Shown one piece after another: positions 7,683-15,346 of a stretch of DNA of 64,000 nt. The translations under genes were made by a program, and so were the position numbers. Position 1 is the stretch's first letter. Every line of letters starts with the position of its first letter. The notes beneath the pieces are model-generated. The model was not told the origin of the DNA, ran no database searches, and was given only the letters and a program-made list of their open reading frames with translations. The DNA is from Clostridium estertheticum (lineage in GTDB: Bacteria > Bacillota > Clostridia > Clostridiales > Clostridiaceae): contig NZ_JAAMNH020000001.1 of NCBI RefSeq assembly GCF_011065935.2, positions 3,865,001-3,929,000 on the forward strand. Direction: 5' to 3'.

Positions 7683-8273
7683 TTAATAAGAAAACTGTTT
7701 AATAATACCTTGTGCCATCATATCAGCCATTTCTAGAGCTTGACTTTCAATTTTGTCGTAAACTTTGATACCAGCTGCATAATCTTTGGTAAGCATGGCA
7801 ATTGCTTCTGCTTTAACAAGTGCTAAATGTTCATGTAGCATTGCTTTCCAACTTTCTCTTGACCAATAAGGATTAATATTGCTTAGGAAATCAGCTATTT
7901 CATCAGCATTTTCGTACCATTTTTTTTCTGCTTCTGTGGCTGATTTGTTATCTCCTGCTTTAGCTGCCTTAACAAGCTGTGCTGCTATAACAAGATGGCT
8001 TTTTAATAAATCACTGAATTTTAAAGCATTTTTGTCTCCATAAAAAATCTTCAATGCATTAGCAAAATCTACTGGATTTTGTAGTAGCCGATTAACAACG
8101 AGGTCTTCATCTGGTAAACCAAAAACCATGCTCATTATGGCCATTCTTGTCCAGACTCCGTGCTGTTCCCAAAGCTTACGTATGTTATTCATTAAATCAA
8201 CTTCTGCTTTAGTAATTTTCATTGGAATAGGGTAAAACCCTTTACGAAAATATTCATAGGGATATAAATACAA
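7683..8273 (-). CDS. Alpha-helical protein of a family often mislabelled acetylglutamate kinase
   Basis: From a TTG at 8273 (AGGAG ten bases upstream) the product is 196 residues; a longer ATG frame begins at 8297 but contains the ribosome site. The sequence falls into two helical halves, each starting with an aromatic W segment: LWEQHGVWTRMAIMSMVFGL, then YWSRESWKAMLHEHLALVKA. His and Glu residues in these helices (H-x-H-L-A, E-A-E) could bind metal in a ferritin-like bundle; that is inference. From memory, homologues in clostridia and bacilli are sometimes annotated acetylglutamate kinase, but nothing resembles the amino-acid kinase fold. Function unknown. Confidence 0.65.
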   Translation of the reverse strand: MYLYPYEYFRKGFYPIPMKITKAEVDLMNNIRKLWEQHGVWTRMAIMSMVFGLPDEDLVVNRLLQNPVDFANALKIFYGDKNALKFSDLLKSHLVIAAQLVKAAKAGDNKSATEAEKKWYENADEIADFLSNINPYWSRESWKAMLHEHLALVKAEAIAMLTKDYAAGIKVYDKIESQALEMADMMAQGIIKQFSY

Positions 8274-8297
8274 ATTTATCACCACTCCTGAAATCAT

Positions 8298-8825
8298 TAT
8301 ACTTTATTTTATGGTTATATAAGCAATATTGTTCTTGTCAAATTGGAAATCGCATCAAATTATTTGATATGTTTTTTGATACAAATAAAATACAACGAAG
8401 TATTGGTGGCGGTTGGAGCAAGCTTTATCGAAAGAGCTGCGTAGACTTAGGATTTTTCTTGATTATTAATATAGAATGATTAAATTAAAGACAATTTAAA
8501 TTAAACTAGAATCAATACACGCCGTCGGGTACCAAAAAAAGAACTAGCTTTGGCATTAGAAGCTCTTAGTTTCCCAGGGTTTGAGGGACGAAAACAATGG
8601 GAAGCTTAGAGATTCTTATGCTGAAGCTTGTTCTCTTTTTGGGTGACGGTGTACGTGCCCAGACCTTGTCCTTCCAAATTCTCTATACTACAAACAACAA
8701 TAATATATTTAAAGTAAAATAATTATTATAATAATATTTCATTAAAATTATTATATTGCAACCATACTGAGAATTCTTTGTTAAAAGCTAAATCTCCTCA
8801 AAAGAGGAGTTTTAGAAATTATCAA
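8298..8825. other. Gene-free interval with a 140-nt imperfect hairpin
   Basis: No credible ORF is visible. From 8517 to 8657 the DNA forms a long imperfect hairpin. The left arm (CACGCC at 8519 to GCTCTTAG at 8569) pairs with the right arm (GCTTAGAG at 8602 to GTGTACGTG at 8657) with small bulges, capped by an inner TTCCCA/TGGGAA stem. It may be a structured RNA or a miniature mobile element. Confidence 0.5.
8791..8814 (-). terminator. Hairpin downstream of the lipoprotein gene
   Basis: The stem AACTCCTC/GAGGAGATT with loop TTTT lies 12 bases past the lipoprotein stop. The tail is only weakly T-rich (ATTTAGCTTTT). Confidence 0.45.
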
Positions 8826-9578
8826 CTATTTTAGTTTTTGAACTTCGGAAAGTGTGTTATCTAATGAATCTATTGCTGAAGTTAAAGCTTTTGTGTCCAG
8901 TGGCTTAATCTTTATTGCTGCATTTATTATCCCAAGAGGAGTCTCTACTTTCTCGTAAAGATCTTTATTCTTATCCTTTACACTATCCTCAATTGGCTTC
9001 CAATTTTCTTCTAACTTAGAGCTTTCTTTGATTGCTCCGTCTTCATTTTTGGCAACAAGCATTTCTTTCATATTCTTTAATGCATTACGCATATTTTTAG
9101 CTCCGTCTTCAATTGTAATATCTTTCTTACTTTCAGTTGACTGAGATTGATCAATCTTTAGTACCTGCTCAAGCTGCTCTTTTAGTTCAGCTATATTTTT
9201 ACCAAGTGCTTTAGTATCAAGGGGTTTAATTTTAATTCCTGCATTTACCGCATCTAATGGCTCTTCAACCTTGCTGTATACCTCTTTGTTTTTATCTTTT
9301 ACGGCATCCTCAATCGGCTTCCAATTTTCTTCCAATTTTGAACCTTCTGTGATTACTGCCGCCTCATCTTTAGCTTCTAGCTTTTCTTTCATTTTATTTA
9401 AAGCATCTATCATATTTTGCGTTCCTTCACTTATGGTAAGAGTTTTTTGTGACTCTTCAACCTTAGGCTGCACCTTAACTTGTGTATTTTGTTGTTCAGC
9501 TTTATTAGAAGCACACCCCGTAAGTGTAAGTACTGTTACTAATGCTGTTACTGCTACGAAACTTTTTAATTTTATCAT
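8826..9578 (-). CDS. Lipoprotein with two tandem helical repeats, partner of the FTR1 permease
   Basis: The 250-residue product starts with a lipoprotein signal (VTALVTVLTLTGCASN; LTGC lipobox, Cys about residue 22). It is followed by two copies of a ~90-residue helical module, each containing KLEENWKPIED, VKDKN, VY(or LY)-x-K-VE and IKPLDTKAL. The N-terminal extracytoplasmic part of the upstream FTR1 protein carries two more divergent copies of the same pattern. By position and architecture it is probably a membrane-tethered iron-handling component playing the role of EfeO or EfeM, but it lacks their recognised domains. The ATG follows AAAAGGAGG. Two Fur-like boxes precede the operon. Confidence 0.72.
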   Translation of the reverse strand: MIKLKSFVAVTALVTVLTLTGCASNKAEQQNTQVKVQPKVEESQKTLTISEGTQNMIDALNKMKEKLEAKDEAAVITEGSKLEENWKPIEDAVKDKNKEVYSKVEEPLDAVNAGIKIKPLDTKALGKNIAELKEQLEQVLKIDQSQSTESKKDITIEDGAKNMRNALKNMKEMLVAKNEDGAIKESSKLEENWKPIEDSVKDKNKDLYEKVETPLGIINAAIKIKPLDTKALTSAIDSLDNTLSEVQKLK

Positions 9579-9584
9579 TATTTT

Positions 9585-9665
9585 CCTCCTTTTAGTCGGA
9601 ACCCGGGGTAATTAACCCATTCGTTCCACTCATCAATTACCCGTTAAAGTCCATTTAGGACTTTA
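9585..9665 (-). promoter_or_regulatory. Two intercistronic hairpins between permease and lipoprotein
   Basis: In the mRNA a perfect hairpin (TTAAAGTCC/GGACTTTAA) spans the FTR1 stop codon. A second (GGGTAATT/AATTACCC) lies between the genes, just before the lipoprotein ribosome site. Neither has a T tail, so they look like stability or processing elements rather than terminators. Confidence 0.5.
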
Positions 9666-11133
9666 ACCCCCTAATTTTGTTTGAATTAATATTATTTTTA
9701 ACTATCATAACTATAGCTCCCACTACTAAGACTATTTGTGGCACAACACTTTGCCAAGATGGATAAACAGCAAGCCATGATATAGTAGGTAAATTGTCAC
9801 TTGAAGTTGCAGAAAGAACCCCTGCATTCTGTAAACCGTTAATTCCCATACCTGTAAACTTTAATCCTAGGTAAAAAACAAGGAGACTTGAAATTAGGAA
9901 AAAAGGTCTCATTGGAATACGTAGCCCTAACTTTAGCATTAGGAAGGCTACTATAACTAATATTGCAACACCTATGGCTATTCCTGATAATAATACAGGC
10001 AAGCCAACTGAAGATGCCATTCCTATATAAAACAGTACAGTTTCTGTACCTTCTCTAAACACTGCTAAAAAAGCTAGAAATCCTAATGAAAACAAACTTC
10101 CTTTAGCCAATGCCTTTGAACTTTTATTATGTATATAGTTTTGCCACTCATTTGCGCTTGATTTACTATGAAGCCAATAACTTACATAGATGAGCATCAC
10201 AGCTGCAAAAACACCAGTCCATCCGGAAATTAAGAAGTTGTTATTTCCAAATGTTCCTGAACTAAACAATAGCTTAACTAAAATGGCTACGATAAAGCTT
10301 ACAGCTAGCCCTATACCTACACCACCAAAAATCCATCCTTTCTTATCCTCATTTCCAGATTTTTTTAAAAATCCAAGAAGCGCCACAACCACTAGCAGTG
10401 CTTCTAAGCCTTCACGTAGAATTATTGTCATAACATCTACAATACTGTAAGTATTGTCACCTGCAACTTGAGACATATAACCAATCATTCTCTCTATAAC
10501 CTTCAAAGCTTTCTCTGGTTGTTTTGGCTCCACTGACAAGTAAGCTTTTGAAGCAACCATATCTTTTTCAGCATCATTATATATTTTTTGAGATTGTGTT
10601 AAAATAACGCCTTCCACCTCTATCCACTTAGAACTAAAATCTTTCATGGATTTTAAGGCAGCATTATTATCTCCCTTTTTAATTTGATTCTTTGCATTCT
10701 CTAAAATTATAACTAAATCTTTAACTTGAACATTATTGTTACTTTTCTCGGTAGTTGAAACATTATATTTACCCTGAATAAAACTTTTGTTAGATTGCAT
10801 TAGTTCTTTTAGTGCATCCAGTAATTTATCCTTTTGAACTGGTTCTTGAGAAAAAAGAAACTGTACCATACCCATTTTTTCTTCAATGTCACTATATGCT
10901 TGCTTTGATTGTGTTTTAATTGTATCTTCATAATTTACCCAAGCCTTAGTATATGTAGCGTAAGTTTCTTTTGCGGCATCTACCTCTCCAGATTTAACAA
11001 GGTTAAATGCTTTACTTAATACCGTATTTGCATCTGTTAAAGCAGTATTTGCATCTGAAGCCAGTACTGGCGTTGTTAGTATCAACATAGAAAGTACTGA
11101 AAACAATAACAAGTAAGTGATTTTTTTTAACAT
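9655..11133 (-). CDS. FTR1-family high-affinity iron permease with extracytoplasmic helical repeats
   Basis: This 492-residue protein has a signal peptide (1-25), an extracytoplasmic region of two ~90-residue helical repeats (about 28-115 and 130-220; YTKAWVNYED and FSSKWIEVEG mark the equivalent helices), then about seven membrane spans. The spans carry both FTR1 iron motifs, REGLE (ILREGLEALLV) and the REGTE variant (VFREGTETVLF), where Arg and Glu bind iron. It imports Fe across the cytoplasmic membrane, probably with the following lipoprotein. The ATG follows GTAAGGAGC. Two Fur-like boxes lie upstream at 11223-11260. In Gram-positive EfeUOB systems a DyP peroxidase (EfeB) normally completes the set; none is present here. 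Confidence 0.88.
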   Translation of the reverse strand: MLKKITYLLLFSVLSMLILTTPVLASDANTALTDANTVLSKAFNLVKSGEVDAAKETYATYTKAWVNYEDTIKTQSKQAYSDIEEKMGMVQFLFSQEPVQKDKLLDALKELMQSNKSFIQGKYNVSTTEKSNNNVQVKDLVIILENAKNQIKKGDNNAALKSMKDFSSKWIEVEGVILTQSQKIYNDAEKDMVASKAYLSVEPKQPEKALKVIERMIGYMSQVAGDNTYSIVDVMTIILREGLEALLVVVALLGFLKKSGNEDKKGWIFGGVGIGLAVSFIVAILVKLLFSSGTFGNNNFLISGWTGVFAAVMLIYVSYWLHSKSSANEWQNYIHNKSSKALAKGSLFSLGFLAFLAVFREGTETVLFYIGMASSVGLPVLLSGIAIGVAILVIVAFLMLKLGLRIPMRPFFLISSLLVFYLGLKFTGMGINGLQNAGVLSATSSDNLPTISWLAVYPSWQSVVPQIVLVVGAIVMIVKNNINSNKIRGLKS

Positions 11134-11222
11134 AATATGTAAGCTCCTTACAATTTTATTTATAGCATTTCATTATTATCCGTATAATTGCGTACTCCTT
11201 TTATATTATAGTTATATATACA

Positions 11223-11260
11223 TGATAATAATTTTTAATAGCTATTGATATTCATTTTCA
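11223..11260 (-). promoter_or_regulatory. Two Fur-like boxes upstream of the iron operon
   Basis: TGATATTCATTTTCA (11246-11260) and TGATAATAATTTTTA (11223-11237) each match the 7-1-7 Fur consensus TGATAAT-N-ATTATCA at about 12 of 14 positions. They sit about 90-130 bp upstream of the FTR1 start and between it and the divergent small-RNA promoter. Confidence 0.6.
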
Positions 11261-11293
11261 TTGCCGTATTTATATTACGATACCCAACTAAAG

Positions 11294-11512
11294 TTGTCAA
11301 GTATTTACTAGAACAATAATATCCTAAATTTCTTTAGAAGCTTAATAATTATTCCATTTACCAAGATCTCATATTGCCCTATGGTAGATACCCTTTTGTG
11401 GGCCTGTGATTGTGCTACCAACCACTCCAATGGTTTTGATTACCACATTGTGACGAATGCTATGCTCACAATAAAAAATATACCAAAGCAAAAGCTTTGG
11501 TATATTTTTTTA
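11294..11512 (+). ncRNA. Candidate ~185-nt small RNA divergent from the iron operon
   Basis: A near-consensus promoter TTGTCA (11294-11299), 17 bp, TAATAT (11317-11322) predicts a start near 11329. A strong intrinsic terminator follows: a 12-bp perfect stem (11478-11489/11494-11505) with loop AAAA and a T7 tail. No start codon with a ribosome site gives a sensible protein. Internal hairpins are visible, including ATTGTGA/TCACAAT (about 11441-11469), AACCA/TGGTT and GGTA/TACC. Fur-like boxes lie about 35 bp upstream of the -35, so it may belong to the iron response. No Rfam family is recognised; the size fits 6S RNA but the conserved features are not evident. Confidence 0.5.
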
Positions 11513-11699
11513 TTTATTTTCTATCGTATTATAAAAAGAGTACACCCATCTTCTATAAGTGGGTGGTGAATTTTCATTTGGCGTTAGCCAACCTTGTAGT
11601 AACCTCTTTTATTATTTTTTATAAATAAAGTAAATTGTTATATTTTTCTGGATATAGTAAATAATATTATTATGAATATTCAAGAGCGGAGGATTCATA

Positions 11700-12968
11700 A
11701 TGACTAAAAAAATTACTAAATCAGCCTTATTTGGTGTTCAAAAACAACAACTTAAGCATTTAAATTCTAGCAATTATGAAGCTCTTAGAGGATTATGTTT
11801 TTTATCTAAAAACATGTATAACGTAGCTTTATATAATATTAGACAATATTATTTTACTGAAAAGAAGTTTCTTGGATACAACAGCAATTATCACCTATGT
11901 AAATATAATGAGAATTACACAATGCTTAATAGTAATTCAGCACAGCAAATGCTGAAAGTTGCTGATAGAAACTTCAAGTCATTTTTTGCTTTAATAAAAA
12001 TGGCTAAAAAAGGAGAATATCAATATAGTGATATTAAATTACCTGGGTACTTACCTAAAGATGGATTTTTTAATCTTATCTTTAATGAATTTAATTCTTC
12101 TAAAGATAAATTTTCAGTACCAATGTCAACTACTTTCAAAAGGCTTTATGGTAAGGTTGAGATTAACATACCTTCAAATTTAAAAGGTAAGGCAATTAAA
12201 GAAGTTAGGATATTACCTAAAAATGATGCAAGGTTCTTTGAAATTCAATGGGTATATGAAATTGATGAGTTCAAAGGAAATTTAAATAAAAACAACACAC
12301 TTGCTATTGATTTAGGAATAGATAATTTATGTGCTTGTACTATTAATGATGGTAAAGCATTTATAATTGACGGAAAAAAACTTAAATCCATTAATCAATG
12401 GGCTAATAAGGAAAATAGTAGACTCCAATCAATTAAAGATAAGCAAAAGATTAAAACGACCACTAAAGCTCAGAAGAAACTATGGAATAAAAGGAGTAAT
12501 AGAGTTAATGATTATCTCAATAAGACCGTTAGGGTAATTATTGATTATTGTTTAAATAACGATATAGGTAGTATTGTAGTTGGTTATAACCCAACTATTC
12601 AAAGAAAAGTAAATTTGGGTAAAGTCAATAATCAAAACTTTGTTAATATTCCAATTGGTAATATAAGAGAAAGGCTGACTTATCAGAGCCAAAGATATAA
12701 TATTAATTTAATAGAACAAGAAGAAAGCTATACTTCAAAAGCTGATTTTTTAGCAAATGATAGTATGCCTATTTATAGTGCTTTGAATAAGAAAAGATAC
12801 TTATTTAGTGGTAAAAGAATATCAAGAGGACAATACAAATCATCTAAAGACTTGATATTAAATGCTGATATAAATGGCTCACTTAATATAATGAGAAAAT
12901 CTAACATAAAACAAATTAACTTAAATCATAAAGAGTATTTAAACCCCATAAGGACAAGAATAGCTTAA
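11700..12968 (+). CDS. tnpB: TnpB-like RuvC nuclease of an IS605-type element
   Basis: The 422-residue product has OrfB/TnpB features: an N-terminal helical domain with LCFLSKNMYNVALYNIRQYY, a mid-region beta segment, and RuvC motifs DLGIDN (about residue 203), the Glu of LIEQEESYTSKADFLAND (about 345) and NADINGSLNI (about 395). The Cys4 zinc finger normally found between the last two motifs is missing: it is replaced by a Cys-free stretch (YSALNKKRYLFSGKRISRGQ). This marks the TSKA-type TnpB branch. TnpB proteins are RNA-guided nickases/nucleases that favour element retention. The ATG follows GAGCGGAGG. It appears intact. Confidence 0.85.
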   Translation: MTKKITKSALFGVQKQQLKHLNSSNYEALRGLCFLSKNMYNVALYNIRQYYFTEKKFLGYNSNYHLCKYNENYTMLNSNSAQQMLKVADRNFKSFFALIKMAKKGEYQYSDIKLPGYLPKDGFFNLIFNEFNSSKDKFSVPMSTTFKRLYGKVEINIPSNLKGKAIKEVRILPKNDARFFEIQWVYEIDEFKGNLNKNNTLAIDLGIDNLCACTINDGKAFIIDGKKLKSINQWANKENSRLQSIKDKQKIKTTTKAQKKLWNKRSNRVNDYLNKTVRVIIDYCLNNDIGSIVVGYNPTIQRKVNLGKVNNQNFVNIPIGNIRERLTYQSQRYNINLIEQEESYTSKADFLANDSMPIYSALNKKRYLFSGKRISRGQYKSSKDLILNADINGSLNIMRKSNIKQINLNHKEYLNPIRTRIA

Positions 12969-13122
12969 ATGTAGGCTGGGAATAGAAATATTTACAGTAT
13001 AGGGCGTACTTGGACACGCCAAAAAGAATAAGGCTGCCTAATTTATTAGGTCCAAAGTTAAAGCAAACTTCTTTATAAAAAAGAATCCCCTTCCTCTACA
13101 GGTGGGGGAGGGTTCAAATATA
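12900..13122 (+). ncRNA. Predicted omega/reRNA region at the right end of the TnpB element
   Basis: In IS605-family elements the guide RNA scaffold overlaps the tnpB 3' end and runs to the right end, with the guide taken from flanking DNA. The 12969-13122 stretch is non-coding, structured (GGGCGTACTTGGACACGCC; GAATCCCC to GGGGGAGGG) and ends in the typical right-end hairpin. This is positional inference. Confidence 0.45.
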
Positions 13123-13237
13123 CTGTGTCCTTCAACAACAAATAAATCTGAACCAACTGTTAATATTAAGAAGAGTAATTTATATAAACATTTAATTTTT
13201 TCTATTATCTAAATCTACTTCTTTAGTTAATGCTATA

Positions 13238-13903
13238 TCACATACTTGACCAAAATAAGCAAATTTTACTCCAAATAAATAAATAAATAAGTACTCCTAG
13301 CACTGCAAAATATAGAACTAAATATAATGGATTTAATATATAAGCAGGTACAGCACCATGCAATGTTATTGTTCCAAAGAACATAAATACGATTCCTGCT
13401 ATCCATTTAATATAGGCCTCTGGTATATGTTTGCACATCCATGCTCCACCTAAAATTCCAATGCTATCTGCAACGAGCATTCCTACCGTAGTCCCCATCA
13501 AAATAAATAGAGGCCTATGATTTTCAGCTGCAATGGTTATAGTCATAAGTTGAGTCTTATCTCCCATTTCTGCTAAAAAGAATGCAATGGCCACTGTAAC
13601 AATAGGCCCAAACCTTACTTTTTTATTGCCTTCTCCATTTAATTTGTCTCCACGAATAGTCCATAGTCCAAAAATCAAAAATGACACTGCTGCTACAATT
13701 TTTACAACATTCATTGGTATTACAGAACTTAAATAGCTTCCAGCAGCAACTGCTAATGAATGATTTAAAATTGTAGCTACTAAAACCCCGATAAGAACTT
13801 GTTTTGCTTTGTACTTGCTTGCCATAGCCATAGCAAGCAGCTGGGTTTTGTCCCCCATTTCCGCAACTACTACAAGTAATAAAGATTTAATAAATACTGT
13901 CAT
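13238..13903 (-). CDS. GDT1/TMEM165 (UPF0016) family cation exporter, probably Mn2+
   Basis: This 221-residue membrane protein is made of two homologous halves, each with the signature E-x-G-D-K-T/S (VVAEMGDKTQLLAMA at residue 12 and FLAEMGDKTQLMTIT at about 109) and three helices per half. Bacterial members export manganese. A yybP-ykoY manganese riboswitch with terminator and its own promoter lies directly upstream, strongly supporting Mn2+ as the substrate. The ATG follows TGGGAGGATGA. The last ~15 residues (SKICLFWSSM) differ from the usual tail and are near a mobile element end, but the core is complete. Confidence 0.88.
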   Translation of the reverse strand: MTVFIKSLLLVVVAEMGDKTQLLAMAMASKYKAKQVLIGVLVATILNHSLAVAAGSYLSSVIPMNVVKIVAAVSFLIFGLWTIRGDKLNGEGNKKVRFGPIVTVAIAFFLAEMGDKTQLMTITIAAENHRPLFILMGTTVGMLVADSIGILGGAWMCKHIPEAYIKWIAGIVFMFFGTITLHGAVPAYILNPLYLVLYFAVLGVLIYLFIWSKICLFWSSM

Positions 13904-14052
13904 TATTCATCCTCCCAATTAAATAAATAATTTGAATAAAAACTAAAACTATCCTCCTTCCAACTTTTATTTTAGTTTTTATAAAAATATAGACTTTTAA
14001 CACAATAAGAATACCCCATGCTAAATCCTTTTTTGATGCAAGTATAAGTAGT

Positions 14053-14195
14053 AAAAAAAAAGACCTCTAACACAATGAAAACATTGTGCTAAAAGTCTCA
14101 CTTAACTAAAATTAGTTACGATAAAGCCAGACCAAAGGTCAGTATGTTGACTTTATCACCTTTTTCAAGGCAGCTACTCCCTCTTAACTTTGATT
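14053..14195 (-). ncRNA. yybP-ykoY manganese riboswitch with terminator
   Basis: Minus-strand RNA carries the family's conserved blocks: GAGGGAGTAGCTGCC (14171-14185 region), GTCAACATACTGACC and a GGCTTTATC closing segment. The long terminator stem follows (AGACTTTTAGCACAATG paired with CATTGTGTTAGAGGTCT, with a T8 tail at 14053-14060). Mn2+ binding is expected to favour antitermination and exporter expression. A second, decayed copy of part of the terminator arm is visible at about 13990-14025. Confidence 0.82.
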
Positions 14196-14210
14196 ATTTA
14201 TAACATCTTA

Positions 14211-14239
14211 ATTTTACTATAAATTCAAATTAATGTCAA
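14211..14239 (-). promoter_or_regulatory. Promoter of the Mn riboswitch transcript
   Basis: The -35 TTGACA (14234-14239), a 17-bp spacer and -10 TAAAAT (14211-14216) place the start near 14204, just before the riboswitch. Confidence 0.7.
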
Positions 14240-14327
14240 TGAAAATCAACTTCAATATGTTGATTTAAAATAATCTCTACTATAATTCATATACCTTGTA
14301 ACTCAGGCAAACTTATTTACTTGTCCG

Positions 14328-14963
14328 TTAAACCTTAAGACATGGGCCATGGCCCACAGCTACAAACTTTGGCTTTAATTTAGCTAAAGTCTGCTGAAGT
14401 TTTGCTTTTCGCTCTAAATCTGATACCTGATGCATACTAATACTATCTACTTCTGTCTGCCAATTGCCTTGTATCACCGAACCATTAGCTTTCCCCAGAC
14501 GGAACACTAAATCACTGCTGAAGAATATTCCACGCTTATTTTCCATAAGTAGCAGTCCTTCCCACAGATGCATTTCCGAAGGGTAGTTGATGAATTCAAG
14601 TTCACAATCACCGAAATTTAGTTTCTCACCGGGCTTTTTAACTACTGTATCATTTGTAATTCCAAATCCACTGAGTTGCCTTGCTGTAACCTCAGAACAA
14701 ATTGGTCTTGCCTCTGGAAAATGCTTTAAAATTAGTGATAGTCCTCCACATTCATCGGACTCAAAATGTGAAATAAAAATATATTTCAATTGTCTGTCTC
14801 CAAGAACAGCTTTAAGCTGTGGTACCAAGGCTTCTGCCTGTTGTATACTGCCTGTATGAACTAACATGGGCTCATCAGTTAATAATAAATACTGATGAAA
14901 TGAAAGGTCAATAGGCGCAATATAACTGCTGAACTGATATAAATCCTCATAAATAGCCGACAT
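14328..14963 (-). CDS. Flavodiiron-type metallo-beta-lactamase (ODP) domain protein without flavodoxin
   Basis: The 211 residues cover only the metallo-beta-lactamase/ODP fold: HFESDECGG (H-x-E-x-D), a His in YPSEMHLWEG, the bridging Asp in FSSDLVF and the terminal His in GHGP. These match the diiron ligands of FprA/ROO proteins. The C-terminal flavodoxin domain is absent, so electrons would have to come from a separate partner; a full FprA is encoded at 44259-45434. It is the last gene of a MarR-cupin-ODP operon, suggesting an oxygen, NO or redox sensing or detoxifying role. Confidence 0.78.
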   Translation of the reverse strand: MSAIYEDLYQFSSYIAPIDLSFHQYLLLTDEPMLVHTGSIQQAEALVPQLKAVLGDRQLKYIFISHFESDECGGLSLILKHFPEARPICSEVTARQLSGFGITNDTVVKKPGEKLNFGDCELEFINYPSEMHLWEGLLLMENKRGIFFSSDLVFRLGKANGSVIQGNWQTEVDSISMHQVSDLERKAKLQQTLAKLKPKFVAVGHGPCLKV

Positions 14964-15043
14964 ATTATTGCCTCCTCTTATAAATTAGAATATGTTTTGA
15001 AAAAGTATATTAATAATAAATATACTTTGATTAAATACGAATA

Positions 15044-15307
15044 TTATTCTTCCACAACGGGAATTAAGAAAGAAGTGACATACAAATTACTGTCTGAACG
15101 CAGGGCATGCATTACTCCAGCTGGGACAATAAAGGCTTTTCCAAAAGTCAATTCTACTTCACTATTTTCAAGTACTCCGAAGCCTTCACCTTTAATGCAG
15201 TAGAAAATTTCATCATGCTTTGGGTGCTTATGTAAGGTGACCTTTTTACCTGACGGAATGTGATATACATTATTTACAATAGAACTCTTAATATTTTCTA
15301 AATCCAT
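15044..15307 (-). CDS. Small cupin-domain protein
   Basis: An 87-residue single cupin: PSGKKVTLHKHPKHDEIFYC carries the metal-ligand pattern HxH-x-E, followed by GEGFGVLEN and VPAGVMHALRSDS with the second-motif His. The start MDLENIKSS at 15307 has AAAGGAG at better spacing than the ATG two codons earlier (15313). It sits between the marR and ODP genes in one operon. Substrate unknown; such cupins often bind metals or small ligands and act as sensors or simple dioxygenases. Confidence 0.78.
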   Translation of the reverse strand: MDLENIKSSIVNNVYHIPSGKKVTLHKHPKHDEIFYCIKGEGFGVLENSEVELTFGKAFIVPAGVMHALRSDSNLYVTSFLIPVVEE

Positions 15308-15346
15308 GTTCATTTCTCCTTTAAATAAAATTTAATATATTTAAAC

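Larger units (their letters stand above)
11541..13122 (+). mobile_element. IS200/IS605-family TnpB-only element
   Basis: Left-end hairpin CACCC/GGGTG (about 11545-11566) and right-end hairpin CCCCTTCC/GGGGGAGGG (about 13086-13117, followed by TTCAA) bracket a single tnpB-like gene, in the usual subterminal arrangement of IS200/IS605 ends. No TnpA tyrosine transposase is present, so the element would need one in trans. Exact cleavage sites cannot be fixed without an empty-site comparison. Confidence 0.75.

Noticed and set aside
7683..8273. Acetylglutamate kinase annotation
   Set aside because: The protein is short, all-helical and lacks the Gly-rich nucleotide motifs of amino-acid kinases. 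The name appears to be a database error for this family.
10190..10450. Plus-strand ORF of 86 codons inside the FTR1 gene
   Set aside because: It is antisense to well-conserved transmembrane helices, has no ribosome site and has a composition typical of a complementary-strand shadow.
11329..11512. 6S RNA identity for the candidate small RNA
   Set aside because: The length fits, but I could not build the single long hairpin with central bubble that defines 6S RNA. It is kept only as an unassigned small RNA.
11381..11569. ORF of 62 codons across the candidate small RNA and IS left end
   Set aside because: It has no ribosome site, and it crosses a strong terminator and a transposon end. The RNA interpretation explains the promoter and terminator better.
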